Positions 17,472 through 27,447 are shown, counted from the first letter of the stretch. The stretch: DNA of 64,000 nt from Arenibacter hampyeongensis (GCF_002909255.1 NZ_PIOB01000002.1:558001-622000); one strand, 5' to 3'. Made by a program: numbers and translations. Notes: a model not told the origin generated them from the sequence alone.

Positions 17472-19205
17472 ATGAACGGCACACAGTGGATTATTTTTAT
17501 TTTAATTATTCAGGTGATACATTTTTTAGGCACCTGGAAATTATATGTAAAAGCAGGTAGAAAACCTTGGGAAGCAGCAATCCCTGTTTATAATGCCATA
17601 GTGCTGATGCAAATTATCAACAGGCCTAAATGGTGGGTAATTTTGCTTTTTATTCCAATAATTAATTTATTGATGTTTCCGGTTGTCTGGGTTGAAACCC
17701 TTAGAAGTTTTGGAAAAAACAGCTTATTGGATACCTGGTTGGCCATATTGACCTTAGGGCTTTATATTTACTATGTCAACTATTTTGAAGACGTAAAATA
17801 TATTGAAAACAGGGATATACACCCTAAAAGTGCCTTGGGCGAGTGGGTTAGTTCCATTGTATTTGCCATAGTCGCCGCTACTTTGGTCCATACCTATCTG
17901 ATCCAACCCTTTGTTATTCCTACAAGTTCTTTGGAAAAAACCTTGCTGGTTGGGGATTTCCTTTTCGTAAGCAAATTTCACTATGGAGCGAGGATACCAA
18001 TGACTACAGTGGCCGCACCTATGGTTCACGATACGCTGCCCGTATTGAAAACAAGATCCTACGTTGCCGATGTTGATCCCGCAACCTATAGGACTTCAAT
18101 TTGGAACAAATTACAGTTACCCTATCTTAGATTTCCTGGATTTAAAAAAGTGAAAAGAAACGACATTGTTGTTTTTAGCTGGCCGGCCGATACGGTTTAC
18201 CAGTTCTTTAAAAAACAGAAGGGAGTACGCAAGCCTATAGACAAAAAATCGAACTATGTAAAACGCTGTGTTGGGGTACCGGGCGATTCCCTGACCATTA
18301 AAGATGGATATGTTTACATTAATGGTGAAAAAACCGTTTTACCATATAGGGCAAAGCCGGAATTCTTGCACACCGTTGCTGTAGACGGACAGTTTTCCAA
18401 TGCCGCCATTGAACTATTGGGTCGGGAGAACCTATCCGGTAACGTAATTAGGGTACCCAACAGCTCGCTACAGCAGGAACGGGCTTCGGAGGTAATAACT
18501 GCTATGAATTTGGAACAGATAAAATCAGATTCATCTTATACTTATTACGCCGGCAATGTGGGCAACCAAAAGGTTAAGGAATATCTAAAGTCTGAGGACA
18601 TGAAGAACATGGCGCTCTTTAACCTAACCGAAGAGGAAGCCAGGAATTATACTGGGAAAGACGGTATTACCTCCATTAATAAATTTGCCTATAAAAATGC
18701 AGACACCTCTATATTCCCACAAAATGCCGCACATTCCGGTACCGTGGACAATATGGCCTCCATCTACATTCCGGAAAAAGGAAAAACGGTACCACTTAAC
18801 CTCGAAGTCCTCCCCATTTATGAAAAAATAATTAAGGAATATGAAGGAAATGAACTTGACGTAAATGGAAATCAGATCATCATTAATGGCGAAGTGACCA
18901 ACTCCTACACCTTTAATCAAAATTACTATTGGATGATGGGTGATAACAGACATCGATCGGAAGATAGCCGTTTCTGGGGATATGTCCCTGAGGACCATAT
19001 TGTAGGAACTCCAATTTTTATATGGATGAGTATAGATGGCATCAATGATGGCATGAGCAATTGGAAAGTAAGGTGGGACAGGGTTTTTACAACGGTAAAC
19101 GGCGAAGGTGAACCTACCTCCTATTTTAAGTATTTTCTAATCTTATTGGCCGCCTGGTTTATTTTTGATTTCTTCAGGAAAAAGAAAACAGTAGCCAAGA
19201 AATAA
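17472..19205 (+). CDS. lepB: Signal peptidase I, large Bacteroidota form
   Basis: The 577-residue membrane protease removes signal peptides from exported proteins. Several N-terminal membrane segments (about 1-110) precede the catalytic part. The nucleophile is Ser153 in PTSSLEKTL, and the general base is Lys264 in YVKRCVGVPGD. The C-terminal box is GDNRHRSEDSRFWG. Between the Lys box and the GDN box lies an insertion of over 200 residues not present in the E. coli enzyme, a feature of the Bacteroidota type. A final membrane helix and a basic tail end the protein. It follows dapB after 85 nt and precedes the WbqC gene. Confidence 0.95.
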   Translation: MNGTQWIIFILIIQVIHFLGTWKLYVKAGRKPWEAAIPVYNAIVLMQIINRPKWWVILLFIPIINLLMFPVVWVETLRSFGKNSLLDTWLAILTLGLYIYYVNYFEDVKYIENRDIHPKSALGEWVSSIVFAIVAATLVHTYLIQPFVIPTSSLEKTLLVGDFLFVSKFHYGARIPMTTVAAPMVHDTLPVLKTRSYVADVDPATYRTSIWNKLQLPYLRFPGFKKVKRNDIVVFSWPADTVYQFFKKQKGVRKPIDKKSNYVKRCVGVPGDSLTIKDGYVYINGEKTVLPYRAKPEFLHTVAVDGQFSNAAIELLGRENLSGNVIRVPNSSLQQERASEVITAMNLEQIKSDSSYTYYAGNVGNQKVKEYLKSEDMKNMALFNLTEEEARNYTGKDGITSINKFAYKNADTSIFPQNAAHSGTVDNMASIYIPEKGKTVPLNLEVLPIYEKIIKEYEGNELDVNGNQIIINGEVTNSYTFNQNYYWMMGDNRHRSEDSRFWGYVPEDHIVGTPIFIWMSIDGINDGMSNWKVRWDRVFTTVNGEGEPTSYFKYFLILLAAWFIFDFFRKKKTVAKK

Positions 19206-19231
19206 TTATTGCTACAACAATTTTCGAAACC

Positions 19232-19864
19232 ATGAAACTTTTGCTTCATCCGGGCTATTTCCCCAATATTGCCAATTTTGCTGCGATAGCTCAGAATGAT
19301 GTATGCTGGGAGGTGATGGACAATTATCAAAAACAGACCTTTCGCAACAGGTGCTATATCTGTACGGACCTTGGAATGCACATGCTTAATATCCCCATAA
19401 AACATGTTGGAAACAAAAAGGGGAAACAACGGTATGGTGACGTAAAAGTTGACAATGATTATCCTTGGCAGAGACAGCACTGGCGCACCTTGGAAACGGC
19501 GTACAGAACCTCTCCCTTCTTCGAGTTTTACGAAGATGATATTGCCCCATTATACCATACAACATTTAATTCTTTAATGGATTTTAACCTCAAAAGTATT
19601 GAGACTATCTGTGAATGTTTTCAAATAGAAATGCCTATAGGGACAACTGAGAGCTATGAAGTTGATGTTACGGACAAAATAGACGGAAGGTTCTTAATAA
19701 ATTCCAAATCAAAGTTTGCATTTGAACAGCCACAATACGTTCAGGTTTTCGATGACAGAAATGACTTTATTCCCAACTTAAGTGTTTTGGATCTTTTATT
19801 TAATGAAGGCACCAATGCACTTACCTATCTTAAAGACATCAAAATAAACCTTCGCAATGCTTAG
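19232..19864 (+). CDS. WbqC family protein
   Basis: The 210-residue protein begins with MKLLLHPGYFPNIANFAAIAQNDV and continues with QKQTFRNRCYI and DYPWQRQHWRTLETAYRTSPFF, the conserved blocks of the WbqC-like family (named after O-antigen loci of Gram-negative bacteria). The biochemical role of the family is not settled; a link to glycan biosynthesis has been inferred from gene neighbourhoods. Here it follows lepB after 26 nt and overlaps the next gene by 8 nt, so it is part of the same operon. No signal peptide is present. Confidence 0.8.
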   Translation: MKLLLHPGYFPNIANFAAIAQNDVCWEVMDNYQKQTFRNRCYICTDLGMHMLNIPIKHVGNKKGKQRYGDVKVDNDYPWQRQHWRTLETAYRTSPFFEFYEDDIAPLYHTTFNSLMDFNLKSIETICECFQIEMPIGTTESYEVDVTDKIDGRFLINSKSKFAFEQPQYVQVFDDRNDFIPNLSVLDLLFNEGTNALTYLKDIKINLRNA

Positions 19865-20165
19865 GTTTTGTGTACACTACGGCATTCATTTTTTACTTCC
19901 AATTATTATTGGACTGTATTTTTACAAAGAACACCGACTAAAAATAATTTTAATCCTATTGGCCGGAATATTTATTGATTTGGACCATTTATGGGCAAAT
20001 CCAATTTTTGACCCCAACCGATGTAGCATCAACTTTCATTTTCTACACACCTATTGGGCCATTGCCGGCTATTTCCTATTGTTATTTATCCAAAAAACAA
20101 GAGTTTTTGGAATAGCCTTTTTAATACATATTTTGGCGGACTCCGCAGATTGTTATTTAATGTAA
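19857..20165 (+). CDS. DUF6122 family small membrane protein
   Basis: The 102-residue protein contains about three hydrophobic helices (near 10-23, 29-45, 67-95) with HYGIHFLLP and a short histidine- and aspartate-bearing motif (GIFIDLDHLWANPIFDP) resembling metal-dependent membrane hydrolases of the DUF457/YdjM type. DUF6122 has no known function. It overlaps the wbqC-like gene by 8 nt and is likely the last gene of the parA-lepB operon. Confidence 0.7.
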   Translation: MLRFCVHYGIHFLLPIIIGLYFYKEHRLKIILILLAGIFIDLDHLWANPIFDPNRCSINFHFLHTYWAIAGYFLLLFIQKTRVFGIAFLIHILADSADCYLM

Positions 20166-20421
20166 TTCCAGCCCTGGCCCAACTTGGCCATCTACCTAAA
20201 TTTGCCTGTCTGTGATTGCCATTATTCCAAGAACCTCAGCACCTACTTTAAGTGGGCATTGGACCATTTTGAATATCTAATTCCCTCCTCCAACTTTATC
20301 TTTAAACCAGAACTACAAGAATGACACAAACACTATTTAAGCATCCTATGTACTATAAAAATTTATCACTATTTTGTATGTCCCTTTGCTTAAGGATAAA
20401 TCTAATTCATAACTAAAAAAA

Positions 20422-21735
20422 ATGAAAAACCATACATCTAATAACTCACCTACCCCTGGACGTAGGGAATTTATAAAGAAATCAGGAATAGCCCTTATAG
20501 GGAGTTCATTGGCATACCCATCTGTTTCATTTGGTGCTGCCAATCTTTATAAGGATTCCCCACTTAAGATAGGCCTGATTGGTTGCGGCGGGCGCGGAAC
20601 TGGCGCTGCAGCTCAGGCATTGGAGGCCGACCCCAACGTGGTTCTATACGCCATGGGGGATGTTTTTGAAGATCGATTGGAAGAAGCTCATGCGGCACTG
20701 GTCAAGATTGCGGGCGACAAAATAAAAGTGGAAAAGCATAACAAGTTTATTGGTTTCGATGCCTATCTAAAAGTAATTGAATCTGGCGTAGATGTGGTAT
20801 TGTTAACTACACCACCTGCATTTAGACCAGACCATTTAACTGCAGCGGTAAATGCCGGAAAACATGTTTTTTGCGAAAAACCCGTAGCGGTGGACGCTCC
20901 TGGAGTCCACAAAGTTCTGGCTGCAGCAAAAAAGGCCAAAGAGAAAAACCTCTCCTTGGTTTCCGGTTTCTGTTTCAGGTATGATTATCCCAATAGGGCC
21001 ATTTACGGCCGTGTTCTGGATGGGGAAATAGGGGACATTAGGACGGTAACCACATTTCGCCACGGAGGTGAGGCCTGGTACAAGGACCGCCAACCGAATT
21101 GGACCGATATGACCTATAACATGCGTAACTGGTATTATTACAACTGGCTGTCGGGAGACTTTATTGTAGAACAGGCTGTTCATAGTTTGGACATGATGTC
21201 TTGGGTGATGGGAGATAAAATGCCGGTAAGTGCAACTGGAACTGGAGGGCGACAGGTAAGGGTAGACAAAAAATACGGCAATATCTTTGATCACTTTGCC
21301 GTAGAATTTGAATACGCCGATGGAGCAAAAGGCTATCATTTTACAAGGCAACAAAGCGATACCTCCCATAAAAATAGCGTTGAAGTATTTGGTAGCGTTG
21401 GCAGCGCCATTGTACATATTGGGCGAAAGTATGAAATTACGGGTAAAAACAAATGGACATACGAGGGCGAAAGAAACAATATGTTCCAGACCGAACACGA
21501 TGAACTTTTCGCATCTATCAGAAATGGAAACCCGATTAACAATGGTGAATGGATGGCAACCAGTACCATGTTGGCCATTTGGGCCAGAATGGTGGGTTAT
21601 ACCGGACAGACCATTAGCTGGGAACAGGCCTTCAACTCCCAGGAGTCCCTGGGACCAAAAGTGGATGAATATCATTGGGATTTAAAATGGCCCACACCCC
21701 CCATAGCCGTGCCCGGTAAAACTAAATTTCTATAG
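20422..21735 (+). CDS. Tat-exported Gfo/Idh/MocA family oxidoreductase
   Basis: The 437-residue protein starts with a twin-arginine-like leader ([22 protein letters not shown]), so it is predicted to be folded with NAD(P) in the cytoplasm and exported. The Rossmann motif [11 protein letters not shown] lies just after (about 51-61), and [15 protein letters not shown] is the EKP motif of sugar oxidoreductases. The C-terminal substrate domain contains [31 protein letters not shown]. Such enzymes oxidise or reduce sugars or related polyols; some relatives are in GH109 and act by an NAD-dependent hydrolysis. The downstream DUF1080 gene suggests a 3-keto-sugar pathway. The substrate is unknown. Confidence 0.82.
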   Translation: MKNHTSNNSPTPGRREFIKKSGIALIGSSLAYPSVSFGAANLYKDSPLKIGLIGCGGRGTGAAAQALEADPNVVLYAMGDVFEDRLEEAHAALVKIAGDKIKVEKHNKFIGFDAYLKVIESGVDVVLLTTPPAFRPDHLTAAVNAGKHVFCEKPVAVDAPGVHKVLAAAKKAKEKNLSLVSGFCFRYDYPNRAIYGRVLDGEIGDIRTVTTFRHGGEAWYKDRQPNWTDMTYNMRNWYYYNWLSGDFIVEQAVHSLDMMSWVMGDKMPVSATGTGGRQVRVDKKYGNIFDHFAVEFEYADGAKGYHFTRQQSDTSHKNSVEVFGSVGSAIVHIGRKYEITGKNKWTYEGERNNMFQTEHDELFASIRNGNPINNGEWMATSTMLAIWARMVGYTGQTISWEQAFNSQESLGPKVDEYHWDLKWPTPPIAVPGKTKFL

Positions 21736-21808
21736 CATTCCAAATCATGATCAAATACTATTTAAGTGCCAAGCGTATAATGTCCTCAGAACAAATACAA
21801 ACAATCAA

Positions 21809-22552
21809 ATGAAACTATTCCTAAAACTAAGTCTACCAATTTTCCTGTTGGTCAGTGCATCCGTATTGGCCCAGATCAAACCAATAAGCTTCGGCACAGA
21901 GACCACTTTGGAGCAATTGTTCTCCATGGGAAAGGAAAAACCTATTAATTGGATCAATGTGAATACAGATCCGGATACATGGCGCAAGGAAAAAGATATT
22001 CTTGTCTGTTCTGGTCTTCCCATTGGTGTTATGCGTTCTGAAAAACAATATGAGAACTTTATACTAATGGTTGAATGGCGACATATGGAAGCCAGAGGCA
22101 ATTCTGGGGTCTTTGTATGGAGCGATGCCAAACCTGGGGAAAAAGATCGTTTGCCGGGTGGTGTCGAAGTCCAAATGCTGGAGCTAGACTGGGTAAATCA
22201 GAATATACGTGACGGGGTAAAGCCCCCAATAGCCTAAGTACACGGTGAGCTTTTTGGCGTCGGTGGAGTTAAAACCATACCTGATAACCCTAGGGGCACC
22301 AGAAGCAAATCTATCGAAAATAGGGCGCTGGGCAAAGAACAATGGAACAGTTACAAAATGGTTTGTGTTGATGGAACCATAAAACTTTCGGTAAACGGTA
22401 AATTTGTCAATGGTATTAGTCAATCATCCATAAAAAAAGGTTACTTATGTTTGGAGTCCGAAGGTGCTGAAATCCAATTCAAAAATTTTAGTATAATAGA
22501 ATTGCCCCCAGGAGTAACCTCTGAGGAACAGACCGCCAAGAAAGTAATTTAG
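21809..22552 (+). pseudogene. DUF1080 (3-keto-disaccharide hydrolase) gene interrupted by an in-frame TAA
   Basis: An exported product begins [22 protein letters not shown] and continues through typical DUF1080 sequence ([35 protein letters not shown]). At 22235-22237 the frame meets TAA. After it the same frame stays open with clearly homologous sequence ([55 protein letters not shown]) up to TAG at 22552. No frameshift is needed; a single-base change from a Tyr codon (TAC/TAT) in the usual YVHG motif explains the break. The intact protein would be about 247 residues. DUF1080 proteins hydrolyse 3-keto-glycosides. It follows the Tat-exported oxidoreductase. A sequencing error or stop read-through is not excluded. 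Confidence 0.8.
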
Positions 22553-22646
22553 GCCTTGGCTGACAATTACAGGGAGTCTGCGACAGTGGAATTAACAGGT
22601 ACCTTAATGGTCCACAAATTTGGCATTGTTCCTTTAATGGAGACCA

Positions 22647-23681
22647 CTATTTGGAGTCAATTTTAATGGATGCCATTACGGGAAAGTGATCGGACAATTT
22701 GAGGTCGTAATTTTTATGGGCCATAACCTCTAAAGCTGGGTCCGCCAAAATAAAATCTATTCTTACAGGATAATATCTAAAATTAAAGGTACGCCCATAT
22801 CCGGTGCCCTGCTTAGTGAAGGAATCGTTCATATCCCCTCTGATCACTTTATAGACATTGGAAAATTGGGTGTTGTTAAAATCTCCACAGACAATTTTCT
22901 TATAAGGCGTAGCATTCCTATGTTTATCAAATAGTTCAGCCTGCTCTCCCTGTTTGGCAAATGACCTGCTAACGCGCTTAAACAACCTTCCCTTGGGTTC
23001 GTTGGAGATACGGCTAACGCTGGGTGTTACCCTATGAGATTCCAGATGGAGATTATAGACCCTTACCGTATCCCTATTTACCACGATATCTGCAAAAAGG
23101 GCATTATTTCCACTTAAAGGAAAGTCCAAGGAACCCTTATTGATAATTGGGAATTTTGAATATATAGCTTGAATGGATTTTTTTTCGCTCAATTTATAAT
23201 CCGTAATATATTTAAAGGGATAGATTTTCTTTAGTTGCCTATCCTTGATCCGACTGAACTCCTGAATACATAATACATCAGGGTCTTCCGAGACAATAAA
23301 ATCCATTATACGCACCTCTACCGATGCATCATGAATCCATTCAAACTTATTAAACCCCCTAACATTGTAGCTCATGATGCTTAAGTCCTCTTTCTTTATT
23401 TCCTCTTCGGACAGTTTAAACCTAAAAAAATTCCCCAAACATATATAACCAAGCAACAGCACAAAAGCTGATAGCCATAATTGTCTTTTCCTCTTAAAGA
23501 GCCAATACGCCAAAAAAAGTAAATTAAAAAGAACCAAAAGGGGTACCGCTAGACTAAGAATGGAGAAATAGGCGAAATGGACCACTGAAATCAGCGGCAC
23601 AAAACAGGAAACAAATAACAACAAGGCCAAAACCCCATTAATGAAGAATATAATTTTATCAATGAAATAGAGGTTTTTCAC
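22647..23681 (-). CDS. Membrane-anchored endonuclease/exonuclease/phosphatase family protein
   Basis: The 344-residue protein has two to three N-terminal membrane helices (about 10-85). A C-terminal EEP domain follows, with SYNVRGFN, CIQEF (metal-binding Glu), YNLHLESHR, CGDFNN (catalytic Asp/Asn) and SDHFPVMASI (catalytic Asp-His pair), all metal-site residues intact. The superfamily cleaves phosphodiesters in DNA, RNA, lipids or sugars; the membrane anchor places the domain at the inner membrane, side uncertain. It is the last gene of the TPR-ribH-mutL-rhomboid operon, 3 nt after the rhomboid gene. Confidence 0.85.
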   Translation of the reverse strand: MKNLYFIDKIIFFINGVLALLLFVSCFVPLISVVHFAYFSILSLAVPLLVLFNLLFLAYWLFKRKRQLWLSAFVLLLGYICLGNFFRFKLSEEEIKKEDLSIMSYNVRGFNKFEWIHDASVEVRIMDFIVSEDPDVLCIQEFSRIKDRQLKKIYPFKYITDYKLSEKKSIQAIYSKFPIINKGSLDFPLSGNNALFADIVVNRDTVRVYNLHLESHRVTPSVSRISNEPKGRLFKRVSRSFAKQGEQAELFDKHRNATPYKKIVCGDFNNTQFSNVYKVIRGDMNDSFTKQGTGYGRTFNFRYYPVRIDFILADPALEVMAHKNYDLKLSDHFPVMASIKIDSK

Positions 23682-23684
23682 TTT

Positions 23685-24557
23685 TTATTCTTTTCCTGCC
23701 TTAAATAAAAAATCCTTTTCAGCTTTGGAAAGACTTTCGTATCCAGACTTGCTAATCTTATCCAAGATAGCATCTATTTTACGCTGGCGACTTTCCTTAT
23801 CATAATTATCTGTAGTTACTTTACCTCTATTTTCTTTTCTATATACCGTTTTTAGAGGCGCCTTTTTCTCACCCCTCTTAAATAAATTGCCAATGGCATC
23901 CAAAAACTTGGCAAAACCGCTTCCAATATCGTGACCTTTAAGGAGTTGTCGTGCATAAAAATAACCTAAGGCAGCACCGCCTATATGTGCCAAACGTCCG
24001 CCTACATTGCCCCCAATTGAGATTTGAATAAGATCCAACAAAACCACAAAGACTCCAATTTGCCATAGTTTTACATTAAAAAATACAATGCGGACTTCTT
24101 GATTTGGCAAATAGGCACAAACAAAAATTAGCACAGCAGTAACTCCGGCCGAAGCCCCGATCAGAGCAGTATTTATACCCAATAAGGCTGGGAATATATT
24201 ATAGCTCAATAAAAATATCAATCCTCCAAGGATAACCCCTAAAAAATAAACATTGAGAAACCTCTTATTATCGAAAAGGTTTAGAAATATTCTACCTGCG
24301 AAATACAGCATCAACATATTCCAAAAGATATGCCCCAAGCCCGAATGAAAAAAAGAATAGGTAACTATTGACCACGGCTGGGTAAGGAAATTAAAAAAAT
24401 CCTTTGGAAGTTCGAACCAACGAATTATACTATCCCCAGAAAATCCAAATAGTATCTTCAGCAATCCACTCAGAATAAATACAGCCACATTAATGACTAT
24501 TAGCCTTTCGGCAATATTTAACCTGTTGTAATAATATCTAATATTTTGATTGCCCAT
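23685..24557 (-). CDS. Rhomboid family intramembrane serine protease (second of pair)
   Basis: Of 290 residues, the first ~205 form six membrane helices with the catalytic serine in GASAG (Ser136) and the catalytic histidine in AHIGG (His191). HSGLGHIFWNMLMLYFAG carries the HxxxN oxyanion-hole motif. The C-terminal ~85 residues are a charged cytoplasmic tail ending with SKAEKDFLF. Rhomboids cleave membrane proteins within or near the bilayer; the substrate is not predictable here. The gene start overlaps the end of the preceding rhomboid by one base. Confidence 0.92.
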   Translation of the reverse strand: MGNQNIRYYYNRLNIAERLIVINVAVFILSGLLKILFGFSGDSIIRWFELPKDFFNFLTQPWSIVTYSFFHSGLGHIFWNMLMLYFAGRIFLNLFDNKRFLNVYFLGVILGGLIFLLSYNIFPALLGINTALIGASAGVTAVLIFVCAYLPNQEVRIVFFNVKLWQIGVFVVLLDLIQISIGGNVGGRLAHIGGAALGYFYARQLLKGHDIGSGFAKFLDAIGNLFKRGEKKAPLKTVYRKENRGKVTTDNYDKESRQRKIDAILDKISKSGYESLSKAEKDFLFKAGKE

Positions 24558-25303
24558 TACCTATCCCAGCGATTGTTGTTAAACTGATTATTTTTCCAAT
24601 ACCACATCATAATAAACCCAAATAACGCACCGCCTACATGAGCAAAATGAGCTATTCCATTGCCAAATATAGAATACCCCGTTACCCCTGAAAATAAATC
24701 CAATCCAATTAGGACCGGAATAAAATATTTGGCCTTAACAGGTACAGGAATAAACATTAAAAAGAGTTCACTATTGGGATACGACATTCCAAAAGCCACC
24801 AAAACACCATAGATGGCACCAGAGGCCCCGACTGCTGGAGTATTAAAAGCTCCCAAAAAATTATCGATTGTACTCTTGGAAGCCACATCGTACCAACTAG
24901 GACTATATTTACCTCCTGAAATAATTTCCATGATCTGTTCCTTAGGAATTCCTGAATTCACTAAGGCATCCAGCCCCTGATTAAAATAGTAGTAATTGAC
25001 CCCGGTATGGATCAAGGCCGCCCCAATTCCTGCCGAAAAATAAAAGAAGAAAAATTTATTCCTTCCCCACATTTGCTCCAATGGCGACCCAAAGGCCCAC
25101 AACGCGTACATATTGAATAAAATATGCATAAACCCGCCATGCATAAACATATGGGATATCATTTGCCAGACTTCGAAATTTTCATTTTTGGGAAACCAAA
25201 GTGAAAACCACTGGTACATTTGATCCCCGTATAATTGTGTTGCCACAAAAAACAGCACATTAATAATTATCAAATGCTTTACTGCGTCCGTAATTCTACC
25301 CAT
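24557..25303 (-). CDS. Rhomboid family intramembrane serine protease (first of pair)
   Basis: The 248-residue protein has six to seven hydrophobic segments, MFMHGGFMHILFNMYALW (rhomboid H-x-x-x-N motif), Ser161 in GASGAIYG and His222 in HFAHVGG. All catalytic residues are in place. A loop of about 45 residues between helices 3 and 4 (near 105-150) is longer than in GlpG. It directly follows mutL (the genes abut) and overlaps the second rhomboid by one base, so the three genes are translationally linked. The pair may form two specificities or a heteromeric unit. Confidence 0.93.
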   Translation of the reverse strand: MGRITDAVKHLIIINVLFFVATQLYGDQMYQWFSLWFPKNENFEVWQMISHMFMHGGFMHILFNMYALWAFGSPLEQMWGRNKFFFFYFSAGIGAALIHTGVNYYYFNQGLDALVNSGIPKEQIMEIISGGKYSPSWYDVASKSTIDNFLGAFNTPAVGASGAIYGVLVAFGMSYPNSELFLMFIPVPVKAKYFIPVLIGLDLFSGVTGYSIFGNGIAHFAHVGGALFGFIMMWYWKNNQFNNNRWDR

Positions 25304-27157
25304 TTATATAAATTTTTTATCAATTTCATCCTCACTAATAGTGACAAATATTGGCTTATTAAAAGGACTTACCCCAGATTCCTTACAGGCAAATAAATCG
25401 TTGACCAAACCCAACTGGGAATCACTATCCAATACCTCCCCTGTTTTTACAGAAAGGGATTTGGCCAAGGTTTTGGCCAGAATATCGGTCTGTGAAAAAC
25501 CATCCCCAACAAAGTCCTGTTGATAGTCCGATATCAACTGGTCCAAAATAATTCCTACCTCACTCTCGGGAACGGAGAATGGGACCCCGGTGACCTTCAC
25601 CTTTTCCACATCAATGCTATCAAAAATAAATCCCACTGTGGTTAAACTATCTTGAATTTCTTCAATAATTGCGCAATCGGATTTTGAAAATGTCAAAGAT
25701 AAAGGAAATAACAGTTGTTGACTTACCGCCTCCTTTATGGTGATGTTCTTTAAAAATTTTTCATAAAGCACCCGTTGATGCGCCCTACTTTGATCAATGA
25801 CCACCATTCCGGATTTTATGGTAGTCACAATATACTTGCGCCTTAATTGAAAAGTGGTTGCACCTGTATCAATGGTTTCTTTTCTGTTCTCAAAAATAGA
25901 ACCAGTAATTGTATCGGATTCGAAGCTTACACTACTAAAACCGGCATTCTTGCCTATATTGGACTCCATGCCAACATATAAACTTTCCCAGTCTTTTGTA
26001 CTCGGTTTCTGGAAACCCGACTTTTGTGCAGATCCTGCCAAAGAGTCCTCCTTAAAAGGATTAAAGCCGGCATCGACAATAACTTTGGGCAGCTCCGCCG
26101 ATCTATTTTTATAGTTATACGGAGTTTCCAAATTTTGATCCTGCTCAAAATCCAGGGATGGCATTACATTGAATTGTCCTAAACTATGCTTCACGGTTGA
26201 CCTTAAAATGGCATACAGGGTATGCTCATCATCAAACTTAATTTCCGTTTTGGTGGGATGAATATTAATATCGATAGAACCTGGATCAACGGTTAAATAC
26301 AGGAAATAGCCAGGATGATTTTCCTTTTTTATAAGTCCGTCAAATGCTCCTAAAATGGCATGATGGAGATATGGGCTCTTTATAAACCTATTGTTTACAA
26401 AGAAGAACTGTTCACCCCTACTCTTTTTGGCAAATTCCGGCTTACTGATGTAGCCACTTATTTTAACTACCTGGGTATCTTCCTTTACCGGTACTAATTT
26501 TTCATTGGTTTTGGCACCAAATATATTTACAATACGCTGTCTACTGTTCGAGCTAGGCAAATTAAACAGTTCACTTCCATTATTATAAAAATGAAAACTA
26601 ATCGAGGAATGTGCCAAGGCCACTCTATGAAATTCGTCCATTATATGCCGTAGCTCTACATGGTTCGATTTAAGAAAATTTCGTCTTGCAGGAATATTAA
26701 AGAATAAATTCTTTACCATCATGGATGTCCCTTTGGGTGCCACAGCCACTTCTTGGGCGATAATCTTGCTACCCTCAATTTTTATATGCGTTGCCACTTC
26801 ATCTTCCTCTGTCCTCGTCTGCATTTCCACATGGGCAATAGCAGCGATGGAGGCCAAAGCCTCTCCTCTAAAACCTTTGGTACTCAATTGAAAAAGGTCC
26901 TCCGCTTTTTGAATCTTTGATGTGGCGTGACGTTCAAAACTTAGTCGCGCATCGGTAACACTCATCCCTAAACCATCATCAATTACTTGAATTAGTGTTT
27001 TTCCTCCCTCCTTTACAACCAATTTTATAGTGGACGCCCCTGCATCGATAGCGTTTTCCATGAGCTCCTTCACAACCGAAGCAGGCCGTTGAACTACTTC
27101 CCCCGCGGCAATTTGATTGGCAACATGGTCTGGCAAAAGCTTAATAATATCTGCCAT
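25304..27157 (-). CDS. mutL: DNA mismatch repair protein MutL
   Basis: The 617-residue protein starts with the GHKL ATPase domain: IAAGEVVQRPASVVKELMENAIDAGA (motif I), DDGLGM (motif II) and TKGFRGEALASIA (motif III). A linker (about 335-430) and a C-terminal dimerisation domain follow. MutL couples mismatch recognition by MutS to strand incision. The C-terminal endonuclease motif DQHAAHER of nicking MutLs appears here as DQSRAHQRVLYEKFL. The gene lies in a minus-strand operon upstream of two rhomboid proteases. Full length, no defects seen. Confidence 0.95.
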   Translation of the reverse strand: MADIIKLLPDHVANQIAAGEVVQRPASVVKELMENAIDAGASTIKLVVKEGGKTLIQVIDDGLGMSVTDARLSFERHATSKIQKAEDLFQLSTKGFRGEALASIAAIAHVEMQTRTEEDEVATHIKIEGSKIIAQEVAVAPKGTSMMVKNLFFNIPARRNFLKSNHVELRHIMDEFHRVALAHSSISFHFYNNGSELFNLPSSNSRQRIVNIFGAKTNEKLVPVKEDTQVVKISGYISKPEFAKKSRGEQFFFVNNRFIKSPYLHHAILGAFDGLIKKENHPGYFLYLTVDPGSIDINIHPTKTEIKFDDEHTLYAILRSTVKHSLGQFNVMPSLDFEQDQNLETPYNYKNRSAELPKVIVDAGFNPFKEDSLAGSAQKSGFQKPSTKDWESLYVGMESNIGKNAGFSSVSFESDTITGSIFENRKETIDTGATTFQLRRKYIVTTIKSGMVVIDQSRAHQRVLYEKFLKNITIKEAVSQQLLFPLSLTFSKSDCAIIEEIQDSLTTVGFIFDSIDVEKVKVTGVPFSVPESEVGIILDQLISDYQQDFVGDGFSQTDILAKTLAKSLSVKTGEVLDSDSQLGLVNDLFACKESGVSPFNKPIFVTISEDEIDKKFI

Positions 27158-27447
27158 TATTGCTGTATAAAGATAGATAGATCGAAATCTATGATGTATA
27201 GAAAAATAAGAATAAGGATGGCAATAATGATTAGGGTCCTAATTTTTTGATTTCGGCTTCCAGATTGTTTTAAATCGTCCATAGCCCTACTGAACTTCCC
27301 TTTAAATCCCGAACGACCGTCCATGGTGGGTCTAAATTTGTCCAATTTGTGTTCTATTTTAAACGGACTTCCTTCACCTTTATCATCGAAGTAACGAGGT
27401 GTATAACCAAACTTTTTGTTTTTGCGTAATTTTGAAAACTTTCCCAT
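27157..27447 (-). CDS. Small basic membrane protein preceding mutL
   Basis: The longer frame could be opened upstream, but the start MGKFSKLRKNKKFGYTPRYFDD at 27447 is preferred: TAACTTTG (27462-27469, minus strand) is a -7 box that would start transcription only a few nt upstream. The 96-residue product is rich in Lys and Arg, then has a single C-terminal membrane helix (about 72-90, rich in Ile and Leu). Flavobacterial homologues are often labelled riboflavin synthase subunit beta, probably because of the neighbouring ribH, but nothing in the sequence supports enzymatic activity. It overlaps mutL by one base. Confidence 0.72.
   Translation of the reverse strand: MGKFSKLRKNKKFGYTPRYFDDKGEGSPFKIEHKLDKFRPTMDGRSGFKGKFSRAMDDLKQSGSRNQKIRTLIIIAILILIFLYIIDFDLSIFIQQ

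Noticed and set aside
20836-21675. Long minus-strand open frame of 279 codons opposite the Gfo/Idh gene
   Set aside because: It lies fully antisense to a gene with strong family motifs and shows no recognisable domain; it is a shadow of the codon pattern.
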